From contig JALQPE010002603.1 of NCBI GenBank assembly GCA_030407315.1, forward strand, positions 62,001 to 126,000: a stretch of DNA of 64,000 bases, in the 5' to 3' direction. The notes under the pieces were generated by a model. That model made no database searches. It saw nothing but the letters and a program-made list of their open reading frames with translations, and was not told the DNA's origin. The stretch comes from Asparagopsis taxiformis. Lineage: Eukaryota > Rhodophyta > Florideophyceae > Bonnemaisoniales > Bonnemaisoniaceae. Numbering within the stretch: the stretch's first letter is position 1; each line of letters starts with the position of its first letter. Both the position numbers and the translations under genes were made by a program. Positions 42,387 through 52,700 of the stretch are shown here, piece by piece.

Positions 42387-44065
42387 TACTTGTTCTGGTC
42401 GTATCGAATACCCCTGAAGATGTCCAGCACATTCACAGCTACTCGGTTGTTAAACCATGCATCACCATTCACTTCCATTTCGAAGCTGTCAGGAACCATG
42501 CCTTTGCTGTATCGCAGCTCTGAGAACGGTGCCGTTCGCCACCTCCCCATATCCAAATCACTGTTGCTTTCCCGTTTCAAAAGCTTCTCAGACGCTTCGC
42601 GCTTTTGATCCTCTCGCTCGTCCATCTCAGCTCGCGTCGTCAGCATCGTGCATCTAGACATTAATTTCGTGTACCCCAGCGAACCGAACAATCTGTCCCT
42701 CGCATTACGCTTCCGTGCACTCATCACGTCGGACAGTTTCTGCGTCACCTTCACTTTCAATTCCTTGCTCCCCGCCACAGCCTCTTGACAGCACACACGC
42801 TGCTCCTCATCGGAAAACACATCACACCACGGACTTTGACGCAGTACGTGTCGCACCAAGTCATTCAGCAGATCACTCTCGTCCCTGTACGAAGGTGTAT
42901 ACCACTGCAGATTCTTGATGATATAGCCCGGAGGGGTAGCAATATATCCTACACCGTTTTCGCTCCAAAGTGTCCCTTCTACCGGCTCTACCTCGATGGT
43001 ACGTCCAGTCCAACGTCTCTGCGTTTGTTCCGCTATAGGGTCCAGCTCCATAGTCTCGTTCTTGCACCACTTTGTCAGGTTTTCCTCAACCGCCCTAAGA
43101 ACTCCAAGGTATTTCACAGGAATGGCTTTCTGTATTTTCGACTTACCGCCACCGTGATCACTGATTCTACCTGTTCTCGCAATTGCAGTAAGGCTGGCAT
43201 TTTCCGCCTGCAGAGTCTTCACCTTAGCCTCCAACGCAACTATCTCCGTGGTGAGCGCCTTGTTTGCTATGTCCTGGCTAAACACTTTTTTTTCCAGCTC
43301 CGCGATCTTCTTCTTCTGCGCATTGATGCGACTCGCCATTAAATCGATGGATTCCGGCGGATGCAACCTCTCTGCCCTCACCGTCCCCCCATCTCGCACG
43401 CTATCGGGATTATGATGTCCTCCATCGCCAATAGCCTGACGTCGCGGGGGCGTTACGCGCATATTTGGCACCAATGACACTCTGTTGTGACGAGGCCCGC
43501 ACTCCGGCTGCTCTCTCCCCTCAGTACCACCTGACCGCCGATGATAGTTGGCATCCTGTGAACGTTGCTCAGAAACAACATCCCTTGCCGCTATCCTCGG
43601 GTCCCTGACTGCATTACCTGCTGGGGCTGATGTACTCGGCATAGTTGGCGCAGTGGGGGTCACAGCCTCCAGTGTCTCGCGAACCCCCGGCTGGGACTCC
43701 GTCTGCAGCACCTCCGCATCTGCCAACCCGGGAGGAACTACCTTTGCCATAGCACTCTGCCGCAATTCCAACATGTTTTGAGCCACTATCATGTCATCAT
43801 CATGATGTTCACTGTCCCTGCGAGCACGCTTGCCTCGGTCAAGCCCCATCTCTCTCCGCGCCGTTCCTCCTTCCTCACTTTCTCGCTGCGGATCCCCAGT
43901 TCTGCGCCGGTCCGTCTTGCGACTACCGGACCGCGGTTCAATGCTGCCGGTAGGCCCAGACCGCTTCTTCGCACGGGATTGTCGGGCACTCGATACAGCA
44001 GCTGCTGACCGGTTTTTCTGGAGGCCCGGAGGCTTTGGAGCTTTCTTCGCAATACGCGGCGGCAT
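42386..44065 (-). CDS. Unknown 559-aa protein with basic N terminus and coiled coil
   Basis: ATG at 44065. Residues 1-~90 are rich in Lys, Arg, Pro and Ser (PPRIAKKAPKPPGLQKNRS), probably nuclear-targeting and disordered. A coiled coil spans about 242-295 (SRINAQKKKIAELEKKVF through LQAENASLTAI). The C-terminal half (300-559) has a folded composition with WCKNETMELDPI, RRWTGRTIEVEPVEG and a run of charged helices, but no known family. It may be a structural or DNA-binding accessory of the element. It is followed without a gap by the 201-aa ORF. Confidence 0.6.
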   Translation of the reverse strand: MPPRIAKKAPKPPGLQKNRSAAAVSSARQSRAKKRSGPTGSIEPRSGSRKTDRRRTGDPQRESEEGGTARREMGLDRGKRARRDSEHHDDDMIVAQNMLELRQSAMAKVVPPGLADAEVLQTESQPGVRETLEAVTPTAPTMPSTSAPAGNAVRDPRIAARDVVSEQRSQDANYHRRSGGTEGREQPECGPRHNRVSLVPNMRVTPPRRQAIGDGGHHNPDSVRDGGTVRAERLHPPESIDLMASRINAQKKKIAELEKKVFSQDIANKALTTEIVALEAKVKTLQAENASLTAIARTGRISDHGGGKSKIQKAIPVKYLGVLRAVEENLTKWCKNETMELDPIAEQTQRRWTGRTIEVEPVEGTLWSENGVGYIATPPGYIIKNLQWYTPSYRDESDLLNDLVRHVLRQSPWCDVFSDEEQRVCCQEAVAGSKELKVKVTQKLSDVMSARKRNARDRLFGSLGYTKLMSRCTMLTTRAEMDEREDQKREASEKLLKRESNSDLDMGRWRTAPFSELRYSKGMVPDSFEMEVNGDAWFNNRVAVNVLDIFRGIRYDQNK

Positions 44066-44670
44066 AATGAAGCTTTCCCGGAAGCGATGGAACGATTGAG
44101 TTGCACGAGATACAAAAAAGATTGCTGTATAGTGTCGGTAACCACAACGGTCTGCGATGAACGTTCAGGTCAGGTCAAGTACCGGATAATACGCCAACAG
44201 CCCAGATTGTATACGGTAGGCAGTCATCAACAGTATTTAATGAGGTACAATTACAGCTGTCGAGCTAGGCCGCGAGCACCCCTATGTCCGGAAGACGTCC
44301 TGATTTGAATTAAAATTTGGGCTATTCTCAAAAACATGCACATGTGAACATGTTTTTGAGATGGGGGTGTGCCGTACGGCACAATCGACCCGCTGAAATC
44401 GATGTTTTTTGCAATATTTTTTTCTGCCCTGAATTGTAGAATTTCTGGGCTGGACAGCAATGCAACTGAGCTGGACATCCACCGGGCGTCCATTTCAACT
44501 TGGTCGTGTATTTTGCATCTGCACGCATAACAGCATCCAAGCAGTCAGGTTCACTGCTCGGACGAAGTGCACCTGGAGTGTGAACGATTGGTTTTTGACA
44601 GGCGAGTACTGCTCAATAGGTTTCACCCTGGACTAATGGTGGCTGGACATGCTGCATTATATGATATACT
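44066..44670. other. Spacer between the 559-aa ORF and the methyltransferase-SET gene
   Basis: It contains one dispersed palindromic repeat (44300-44505). The rest is the promoter of the 559-aa ORF and the 3' flank of the methyltransferase gene. No other gene is seen. Confidence 0.45.
44300..44505 (+). repeat. Dispersed palindromic repeat
   Basis: Copy inside the outer element, ending with the variant CACCGGGCGTCCATTTCAAC. Both palindromes are intact. Confidence 0.85.
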
Positions 44671-47600
44671 TCAACTCTGGAACGTAGCTTTATTTGTAGT
44701 CGAAATGAAAACATCTTTCGTGAACCTAATTCCATGCTCTAAACGCTGTCCCATAATGAACGTAGAGCTCCTGCCCGGACGGATATCGCGGATTGCACGT
44801 ACTACAATGATCTTCGGATTTTCTAGGTCCTTCGCCTTGAGCTTCTTCCCCGTCGAACCGCTGCTGTAGTTCTCGACAAACTCGACGTTGGCCATCCGCC
44901 TGGTGTCTTCCGCCGGAGTGTCCTCACCTCGCAAATACCGCGGGTCGTTGATGAACTGCGCCGAACAGAACGGAGCCGGAACAATCCAAATTGGATGCTC
45001 GATGTTTTCGTCGTCCTCCGCTGTTGCATACAGCTTGATGGCATACATCAAGAATGTTTCCTTCGTTATCGCCATGTGACCCTCTCCGTACGCGAACCTC
45101 ATCGACTCCTTGCTCATATCAGAGTACACAACAGTTCCGTAGTATGCACATACTTCGTCGCCAACATTAAATGTCTGTTCAGCGAAGAGGCCTCTTCCTG
45201 CATTTGGATGCTTAATCAGCGATGGTCGAACGCTCAATTTTTTCGCAACACAATCGTGTGCCCGCATCACGCGAGGGTTTTCAGTTTGCAACCAGCGGCG
45301 CAGGGAAGGTGGCCAATAATGTACCGGTTTTTCCATGTGCTCGTGCGACGCAATCGACTCTGGGCACAGCTGCCAGAGGTACTGCCGAATATATTTCGGG
45401 AACCTCTGGTACAGGGGAAGGCCAGGTGGGGGTTCGATGATCCTGCGTTCCCTCTGCGTACGCATCGTGACAGAGGGGGACGCCAAGAACTTCTCAGCAC
45501 TCTGTTTCGCTTCTGTCGTGACCCTCATGTCAGTGTTGTTTGAAAGAATTACACGTGACATGACTGCACACAGCTTTGGAAGCGATCGTGCCACACACAA
45601 TTTGTCCATGTCACTGCCGACGAAAACACGGTGCTCAGGCAAGCTCATAGCTGCTTTTCCCGTTGCGAAAGTGCCAGAGAATGGATCGACAACAATATCA
45701 CCAGGCTGTGAATGCTGGCTGATCAACTCCATCATGAGAGCGACGCTCTTCTGCTCTGCACGAACTCTGACCGTAGCACCGGTTGTGCTCCTTGTTCGCC
45801 ACACCATCTCATTCGAATCGATGGCGGGCATATTGATGGTGACGTTGCACCACGCCGGGTACGTGCCGTCCATGTATCCGTGGTTCCTATAGGCCACCAT
45901 CTCGCTTCCGGTCTTGAACGGAACACCTCGCTTCCAGAAGTGGATAGCGACCTCTGCCATGTTCATGCGTTGGTACCTCTTCCGCCCCGGCATTTGATAG
46001 AGGTGCCCAGGTAGTCGGACAAACAACAGAGGTACTTCGTCAACGAAGAAAACTGAATTCCGAACGACGTCCTCCTCCTCCTCGTCCTCATCTGCACTTT
46101 CTTCGCCACTGTGCTGCGATGCTTCGGAGTCCGAATTCATGGACGTAACCTCTTCTTCATCCGACCCGTCATCACTGGCAGCAGCATCGGTTGGGCCTTC
46201 TGACTGCGGTCCTTTGTACGTTTCCAAGTAATGGAACCATTCGTAGAACTGCAAAACGGAGCAGAACACGATGCCGTGGCCACCGGGGCGCAACAGCTCG
46301 TCAAACACTTCGATGCTAGCCTGCATATCTTCTGCAGTTAGCCTGTCGTACGAAGAGTTGGAATCGTTCCTCTTACGAAGAACATTGTAGGGCGGATCAG
46401 TCAGAATGAGCTGAACGTTGCCCGTGATGGGCACGTGTTCTCGGCTCTCGTCGGCACTGACCAAATCTTCGAAAGGGACGTCGTACACCCGGCAATACTG
46501 ACTCATTTTCGAAAGAAAGTCCTTTGCGAGAGCCTGCCCTTCACTTTCCTGCTCTTCTGTCGCATGGGGTGACGGTGACGGGGGAGACGGCCCTTGGGCA
46601 GTAAGACTGGTCCTCCCAGGTCCAAGTTGAAGCCTGGTTGTGTGTCTTGTCGACGGAACCAAACCTCTCCCTCCTGTGTTGCGACGAGTGGGAGTGTCAT
46701 CAACCGGCTTGGGGACCTTTTCTGCGTCCGCGGCTTGTGGTGCCGGGCGGAGGACAGCCATAACGTCTTCGTCGAGGGTGTCAAAGTACGCTGGCAGCTT
46801 GTCCGGATTTCCGCTTGACAAGTATATTTCCAGCGCCCCCCAGCGGTCGGACTCCGGCCAGGTGTACAGGTCCGGGTTGACGATAAGAAACTGCAACCGG
46901 TCGAAGAACTTCCTCACAAGGTCCCTAAATGCACTGTGCTGCGCACTGGTTCTTGTCTCTACTTTTCCACCATATCCATCAGGATGAGATAGGGGAGCTT
47001 TGTCGTGGTAGAGATCTAGCTTCTGCTCCATCGGTGCGAATAGACCTTCATCGAGCACGTCAAACCAATGCTCACTGCTGTCGAAAATGATGTACGGCGC
47101 CATCAACTCTTCGAAGCTGGAAAACTTTGCGGCGAAGGCCACATCGGTCCAAGCATGGTATAAAACTTGAACCACGTAACAAGCTCGATTAGTGCTTTTC
47201 CGATGGGCTGGGACGCGTGCGGCTTCGTTCCCCTCTTCGGCCGCGTCGCCTATTCGGCGACGCGGCAGGTTCTTGTTGTGATTTCGGATGATAGACAACG
47301 CTTGGAAATACATCAATACCTCGAACGTTTCCGGTGGAGCAAGAACGAAGGCGCTTGGTTCCCCGCGCTGCGGCGCCTGTAGTGGCGAAGGAAGCATGTT
47401 ACATCCAATAAGGAAGGTCTGCGGCACGATCCCAGAAAGGATGCAGTGCTCAACCCATTGCCCGATACGCTCATCCTGTCTTGAAAACTCGGCAATCGGT
47501 AATGCCAGACGAACAATCTGCTTGGCTCGCTCAACGTTCATCTCTGCCATGACGATTTCGGCAACATCCGCCTCGACTCCAGCATTCTTCGAACGACCGC

Positions 47601-47916
47601 TGAAGGCCATGCTGAGTCGACCTTGCAGCGCCAGAAATTGTTCTTCTGTGCCCTGCGCAACCCAAGCGCCAAGGTCCGCGTATGTGAAACCTCCCGGCTT
47701 GTCCGTCAAGTCTGCGAAACTTGAGTGGGCGAACAAATCCAGCAAGAGGCGGAGGAAGTCTTTGCCAGCGAGAGTAGTTTCGCGGGCGGCGCGACCTACG
47801 TTTCGACGTGTACCCATGTCACTAGAATCCTCCCAAGGGCTAGCGGGTTCGCGCAGAATTGGCACGGTTGCGTCGTCAACGATCGGATTGCTGTTGCGCC
47901 TGCGCTTATTCGTCAT
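44671..47916 (-). CDS. DNA (N6-adenine or N4-cytosine) methyltransferase fused to a SET-like domain
   Basis: 1081 aa, single exon, ATG at 47916. Residues 1-~480 are unfamiliar, with a basic start (TNKRRRN). The catalytic motif LILTDPPYNVL (DPPY 507-510) precedes the AdoMet-binding motif DIVVDPFSGTFATG (DPFSGT 744-749). This is the IV-then-I order of beta-class amino-methyltransferases (PF01555 type) such as CcrM/MboII. An acidic insert (DGSDEEEVTS... through ADEDEEEEDVV, ~570-625) sits between them. A SET-like domain begins near 895 (IKHPNAGRGLFA, H903; VGDEVCAYYGTVV), with QFINDPR and ANVEFVE in the place of the usual NHS region, and VVRAIRDIRPG near the end. The usual final GEEL..DYG is altered (GRSSTFIMG), so catalytic activity of the SET part is uncertain. 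It is divergent with the ParB-dioxygenase gene. Methylation of DNA by the protein is inferred from motifs. Confidence 0.82.
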   Translation of the reverse strand: MTNKRRRNSNPIVDDATVPILREPASPWEDSSDMGTRRNVGRAARETTLAGKDFLRLLLDLFAHSSFADLTDKPGGFTYADLGAWVAQGTEEQFLALQGRLSMAFSGRSKNAGVEADVAEIVMAEMNVERAKQIVRLALPIAEFSRQDERIGQWVEHCILSGIVPQTFLIGCNMLPSPLQAPQRGEPSAFVLAPPETFEVLMYFQALSIIRNHNKNLPRRRIGDAAEEGNEAARVPAHRKSTNRACYVVQVLYHAWTDVAFAAKFSSFEELMAPYIIFDSSEHWFDVLDEGLFAPMEQKLDLYHDKAPLSHPDGYGGKVETRTSAQHSAFRDLVRKFFDRLQFLIVNPDLYTWPESDRWGALEIYLSSGNPDKLPAYFDTLDEDVMAVLRPAPQAADAEKVPKPVDDTPTRRNTGGRGLVPSTRHTTRLQLGPGRTSLTAQGPSPPSPSPHATEEQESEGQALAKDFLSKMSQYCRVYDVPFEDLVSADESREHVPITGNVQLILTDPPYNVLRKRNDSNSSYDRLTAEDMQASIEVFDELLRPGGHGIVFCSVLQFYEWFHYLETYKGPQSEGPTDAAASDDGSDEEEVTSMNSDSEASQHSGEESADEDEEEEDVVRNSVFFVDEVPLLFVRLPGHLYQMPGRKRYQRMNMAEVAIHFWKRGVPFKTGSEMVAYRNHGYMDGTYPAWCNVTINMPAIDSNEMVWRTRSTTGATVRVRAEQKSVALMMELISQHSQPGDIVVDPFSGTFATGKAAMSLPEHRVFVGSDMDKLCVARSLPKLCAVMSRVILSNNTDMRVTTEAKQSAEKFLASPSVTMRTQRERRIIEPPPGLPLYQRFPKYIRQYLWQLCPESIASHEHMEKPVHYWPPSLRRWLQTENPRVMRAHDCVAKKLSVRPSLIKHPNAGRGLFAEQTFNVGDEVCAYYGTVVYSDMSKESMRFAYGEGHMAITKETFLMYAIKLYATAEDDENIEHPIWIVPAPFCSAQFINDPRYLRGEDTPAEDTRRMANVEFVENYSSGSTGKKLKAKDLENPKIIVVRAIRDIRPGRSSTFIMGQRLEHGIRFTKDVFISTTNKATFQS

Positions 47917-48173
47917 AATGGAATGAGTGGAAATTCGGTACAGGATGGCGACCGCTCGGCGAGACAGTCAAATTTGACGACGTATCTCGTGACGTTTGCA
48001 CTCTTTCGTGAGGAACACTGGTTGATATCGAACGGAACAGAGTATACGGGTACACAGCACTGGAAAGGTCTTGAAACCCGTAACCGGTGTAGGTAATAAG
48101 TTGTGACGGATACGTGGTAGACAAAAATTTTAAAAAGATTGTGATTCCCTGTCTTTGAGGGTTGTACTGCACG

Positions 48174-48203
48174 GCCGCCATGGCGGCTGTGACTGCAGTC
48201 ACA
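48174..48203. promoter_or_regulatory. Two abutting perfect palindromes, candidate operator
   Basis: GCCGCCATGGCGGC (48174-48187) is immediately followed by TGTGACTGCAGTCACA (48188-48203). Both are perfect inverted repeats with no spacer between them. They are 258-287 bases upstream of the methyltransferase ATG. Binding is not shown. Confidence 0.55.
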
Positions 48204-48249
48204 TAGGTTGTCACAGGTGCATCACGCTTACCAGGTGAGCGACATCCGG

Positions 48250-48445
48250 ACGGCCACTGGACATGGGGATGTCCAGCTCAGATGCATTGCTGGCCAGACC
48301 AGAAATTCTACAATTTCGGGCAGAAAAAATATTGCAAAAAACATCGATTTCGGCGGTCGATTGTGCCGTACGACACATCCCCATCTCAAAAACATGTTCA
48401 CATGTGCATGTTTTTGAGAATAGCCCAAATTTTAATTCAAATCAG
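48250..48445 (-). repeat. Dispersed palindromic repeat
   Basis: Copy with a mutated palindrome (GTGCCGTACGACAC), the only one noticed with a change in this 14-mer. Confidence 0.8.
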
Positions 48446-48710
48446 GATGCAGATATTCGTCTTCTAGCATTGTCAGAACACATTCGTATAACCACATTTG
48501 GAGAACCTGAGCCCAGAGCTATCGGTTTTGGCGGGAGCTAAGCCATATCTCATATAATCAGTAACTACTTCCCGCCAGCTGAGTGGTGGAACCCCTGCTA
48601 TTTCTACCAACGAGACATACGGGGTGTCAACTCGGCAATCGTATATGATTTGGGTGCTAAATTTATTCAAGAGACGAATGGGCTTCGAAAAGGAGCCCAA
48701 CAACGTCTTC

Positions 48711-48893
48711 TTGTGATCCATGGGTATAGGACTACTCTATTCTTCTCCAGGCTTCCACCATAGCCTCCTCCACCTCCGTTAATGGAAAGAATATCCGAAC
48801 CGGACCTGAACATGTTCTTGTGATCCATGGGTACTGACATCTCACATGTTCTCCAGGCTTCCACCATAGCCTCCTCCACCTCCGTTGATGGAC
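48711..48893 (+). repeat. Two-unit direct repeat of ~108 bp
   Basis: TTGTGATCCATGGGTA followed by a shared CCAGGCTTCCACCATAGCCT segment occurs at 48711 and again at 48819. The two units differ in the stretch between these motifs. Confidence 0.7.
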
Positions 48894-49194
48894 CCTCCGA
48901 GGGTCTTCGATGGATAGGACAGATAGTGGAAGGCTTTTAAGCCTGTGACCAAGCGGCTATTGATTGGTTGGAGGAAGGAAATTGCAGAGGAAATATAGCT
49001 GAGTACGGTGCTCGCGATAGCTGTTAGGTTAAAGTCAAATATGTTTTTCGATTAATTTTCGTACGGAAATGCCTTGGAAAAGACGATGCTTTATCGTTCT
49101 CTTGGAGGGAGTCCGTTGCATTGCACTCAATTCGAGAGCATCGTCATGAAGGAGAGGATTCTTTCTGCTTGTTAGAATCGGTTTAGAGGAGATA

Positions 49195-49365
49195 GCTATT
49201 GCATTACTGGCCAGCCCAGAAATTGTAGAATTTCGGGCAGAAAAAAATTGTAAAAAACCTTGATTTCAGCGGGTCGATTGTGCCGTACGGCACACCCCCA
49301 TCTCAAAAACATGTTCACATGTGCATGTTTTTGAGAATAGCCCAAATTTTAACTCAAATCAGGGT
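49195..49365 (-). repeat. Dispersed palindromic repeat
   Basis: Copy about 350-520 bases upstream of the outer ParB-dioxygenase ATG. It lacks the GGACGTCC end and starts within GCATTACTGGCCAGCCC. Confidence 0.8.
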
Positions 49366-49710
49366 GTTCCCCGGATAAAGGGGTGCTCGCAGCCGCCCCA
49401 AAAGCCGCCTAGCTTGACAGCTGTAATTTTAACACATTACACATCAAGGACACTGCCTGCTTCACGCCACCTCGTCAGGTTTCGAGAGCCCGACTCGGGC
49501 CCGTTCCGAACGGACACTCACATCTCGATTGCCTGTCTTGCATTCCAGCGGTCACGATAGGTGTGTACCTAACAAAATTTCGGTTGTATTGTGTTATTAT
49601 TTCCAGCGATTGGCGTTCACGACCATTCTTCAAGCAACGTGAAACCTACCATCCACATCACTCGAATACGTCAACGTCAACCATCTCTTTTCCTTTCCAA
49701 CTCAACAACC

Positions 49711-52700
49711 ATGGCGGATACGCATTTCAGCAGTTTGTTTTCAACGGTTTGCGGCGATCAAGTGAGCGCGTCAGCGGAGTCGCGCGGACTCAAGCGCGGC
49801 GTCGATGTCAATTTGTTTGCGGACGTGGACGGTGCGGCTGTGCATATTGGGACGGCTTCGGTGAGCACTGCTGGTGGCGATGTTGGCCTTCCGCGCACGC
49901 TGCACAACCACCAGCTGCCGGGAACCGACGAGGCGGACTATATCGTCGTGCGCAACATTGCGACTAAGGACAAGTTCAAGGACCTCCCGTTCCCGTACAT
50001 GTTTGATGGCGCCGAGGGACCGCCGGAGACGATGGGTGGAGCATACGCCGCGGCGTTTTACCCTTGGGATACTCGGATGATGCGCCCCGCTGCGGAGGAT
50101 GGCCCTAGCGACATTCGTACCCCTGCTGCAGCGTCAAACTTCAACGCAGCGACGAACCAGGCCAGCTCGGGACGGATGCCCAGTACCGGTCCGGCAGGCG
50201 AAATCACTGGTTCGGGGGGTACGAAGCATCCAGCACGCTCCATTCCGGTTTCGGGAGGCACGAAGCGCCCTGCTCGCTCTGCAAGACCCTCCAGTGGAGG
50301 CACGAAGCACCCTGCTCGCTCCAACGTCACCGAAGCTACTACGCAGGACGTAACCGAAGTGGACGACGAACCGGAGGTGGCGGAAAGCATTCGTGAGCAG
50401 CAGGGGACGCAAATTACGGTGCCCAAGTTTGTGACGTCGGATTACGTCGGAGAAGGAGCGACTGTGCTGGTGAGGCAGCTAGTGGAACCGGCCGTGACCC
50501 TTCGGGATGTGAAAGAAGACCACGTGGAGGACCTGCGCAACAATATGTTGGCTGTGGGGTATGTGAGCTCTTCGCGTATCACTGTGACGGTGCTGAGGTC
50601 GCAGAACACGCATCTGCCCGCCGACACGCGTCTGTTCCAGAATGGCAAATTCCATGCCAATGCGAACGTGACCGTGATCGACGGACTGCATCGTCTCAAT
50701 GCTATGCATAGCATTGCCGATGACTTCACTCGCCTCACCCGTATGCACAGAACCAAGCTGCCACAGGACGCAAACCGCTTGCGCTGGGTTACTCAGCCTC
50801 TGGATGTGTACTACCTTCGCCGCAAGGACGACAGTGATCTTCAGCCTCATGAGATCATCCACAAGAGTGCAGAGTCGAACCATACGACTGGGACGCAACT
50901 GACGGAGCGCTCCCTGGTTCGAATCTTGTCGTCCATCCAGCAGTTCATCCGTACGATTGCTGTTGCAAATAACGTGGAAAACGCTGGCGACTTGCGTGAG
51001 TCTGATGTCATCCGAACATTGTTCGAGGCGCAGTTCATGGGGATGATGAATTCAACGAACACGGCCCGGCGGTGGACGCGTTTGGCTATAGCAACGCTGA
51101 AGCATCCTGTTCTCGACGACGTGTTGCGGGAGCTGAACAATTCCGAGCGCCGCAACGAGATTGGGATAACGCACCTGGACCACAAGATAGTGCGCGAGTT
51201 GCTGGAAGAAAACTTTGTCTTCGTCTTGCGTGGTCTTTCGGAGTACTTGAACCCTGCTCATGGTGGACGTCCGGATGGACGCTTTGACGTGAACGACTTC
51301 TATACATACGTCCGTCGCGTGACTGCAATAGCAAATTCTCTGTACGCTGCGTATGGGCGCCCAAAGAGTATTATGCGCAAGTCATTTCTGAGCACAGAGA
51401 TGGCAATTGGGTCGGTTAAGCAGCCGAAGGAGTTGCAATGGCATCTCACCAATGCCATTGCAATGTATAGAGGGGACGACCGGAGCAGTGAGGTTCGAAT
51501 GCGACGGAGAACCACGCGTTTACAGGATTTGGAAACGAACTTGAAAGAGTTTTTCAATCCGACATTGAAGAAGAAGACTAAGGCTCGACGCAAACGCCGC
51601 CCTTCTGCTGCCAATGTGAGACTCACTCACAAGAAGCAGCGGAATGTCGAACATGAGCCTGCTTCGCATAGCATCCGCCGCCGTTCACAGCGACTTCGCT
51701 CGACGGGGAGCACACGCCTCGAGGAAGAAGAGCCGGTTGTGGTACAACAATCCGCCGGGGAAGAAGAGCAGGCCGTTGTTGATAAACCCACCGATCAACA
51801 ACAAGCCACTGCTTCCGGTGATGAGGTTGACGAAGACTCCGCCCGTTCCCCCGATTCTGCCGTTGAGATTGTCCCCCAAGATAACCAACGTGCTGGTGCG
51901 ACTCCCTCCAACCAAGAATCTGTCCATAACGTTTCGGACGAGGAAGAAAACAACAGTGCAGATGAGGGCCAAGTCGAAAGCAAGGGGGTCCGCGAAGTGA
52001 CAATTACACTCACTGTTCCGGAAGGAGTCGAAGTCGATGAAGACGGTTACATCGTTCGTGACTCTCCTTCTGAACACGACCTCCTGTTCGACGACCGGAT
52101 GCCATCTCTTCCCGACGATTTCGAAGTCAAAGACCGAGCTGAAGGGCATCATCTGGCGCAGCGTCCCGCGGACGTCATCGCATCGGTGAGGGTTGGTTGT
52201 CTGCCCCCGATTGAGCTCAGGTTGTTATTGGAGAGTGTGGAAATCGATGAGGAGGGCAGAGAGGTGAGGTATTTGAAGCAAGTGGCGATGGACCCTGTGT
52301 TTGAGGGGCTGCATATTCCGGAACAACATCGGGCTCGTCATCTTGTTTTCGAGATCGACACCATCTATCCGATGTTTTTCGCAGCGTGGAAGATGGCTGC
52401 CAAGGCGATGTGTGAGCCTACATCGACGTTTCTACCCTCGAGGCTAGACTTCGCCCAGGTTGCGCGAATGTCTACAAGCTGGAAGGATTCGTATGAGGCC
52501 GGCACTGGTATGGCGTACTTCCACAATTGCCGAACGGAAATCAACGAGCGAGGGTATACGGTGATGCACAATTTCGCGGATGTAAGCTACCTCGATGCGT
52601 CGGACAAGTTCCCATTTGACTTGGGTCTCATGGAAGAAATTCCTATCCAGGAATTGTTTCGGTACTTTTTGGGAACGTGGGAGGGGGAGGAGGTGCACAA

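Larger units (their letters stand above)
47917..49710. promoter_or_regulatory. Divergent control region between methyltransferase-SET and ParB-dioxygenase genes
   Basis: 1.8 kb between two divergent ATGs. It holds two adjacent perfect palindromes (48174-48203), two dispersed repeats (48250-48445 and 49195-49365) and a two-unit ~108-bp direct repeat (48711-48893). The sequence from about 49200 onward is shared with the inner element's ParB-dioxygenase upstream region, so the ParB promoter probably lies in 49366-49710. Confidence 0.5.

Noticed and set aside
49591..49710. Forty extra N-terminal residues on the ParB-dioxygenase proteins (also 29587-29706)
   Set aside because: That frame starts at GTG. 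The ATG at 49711 (29586 in the inner copy) has a strong context, and the upstream part looks like 5' leader.
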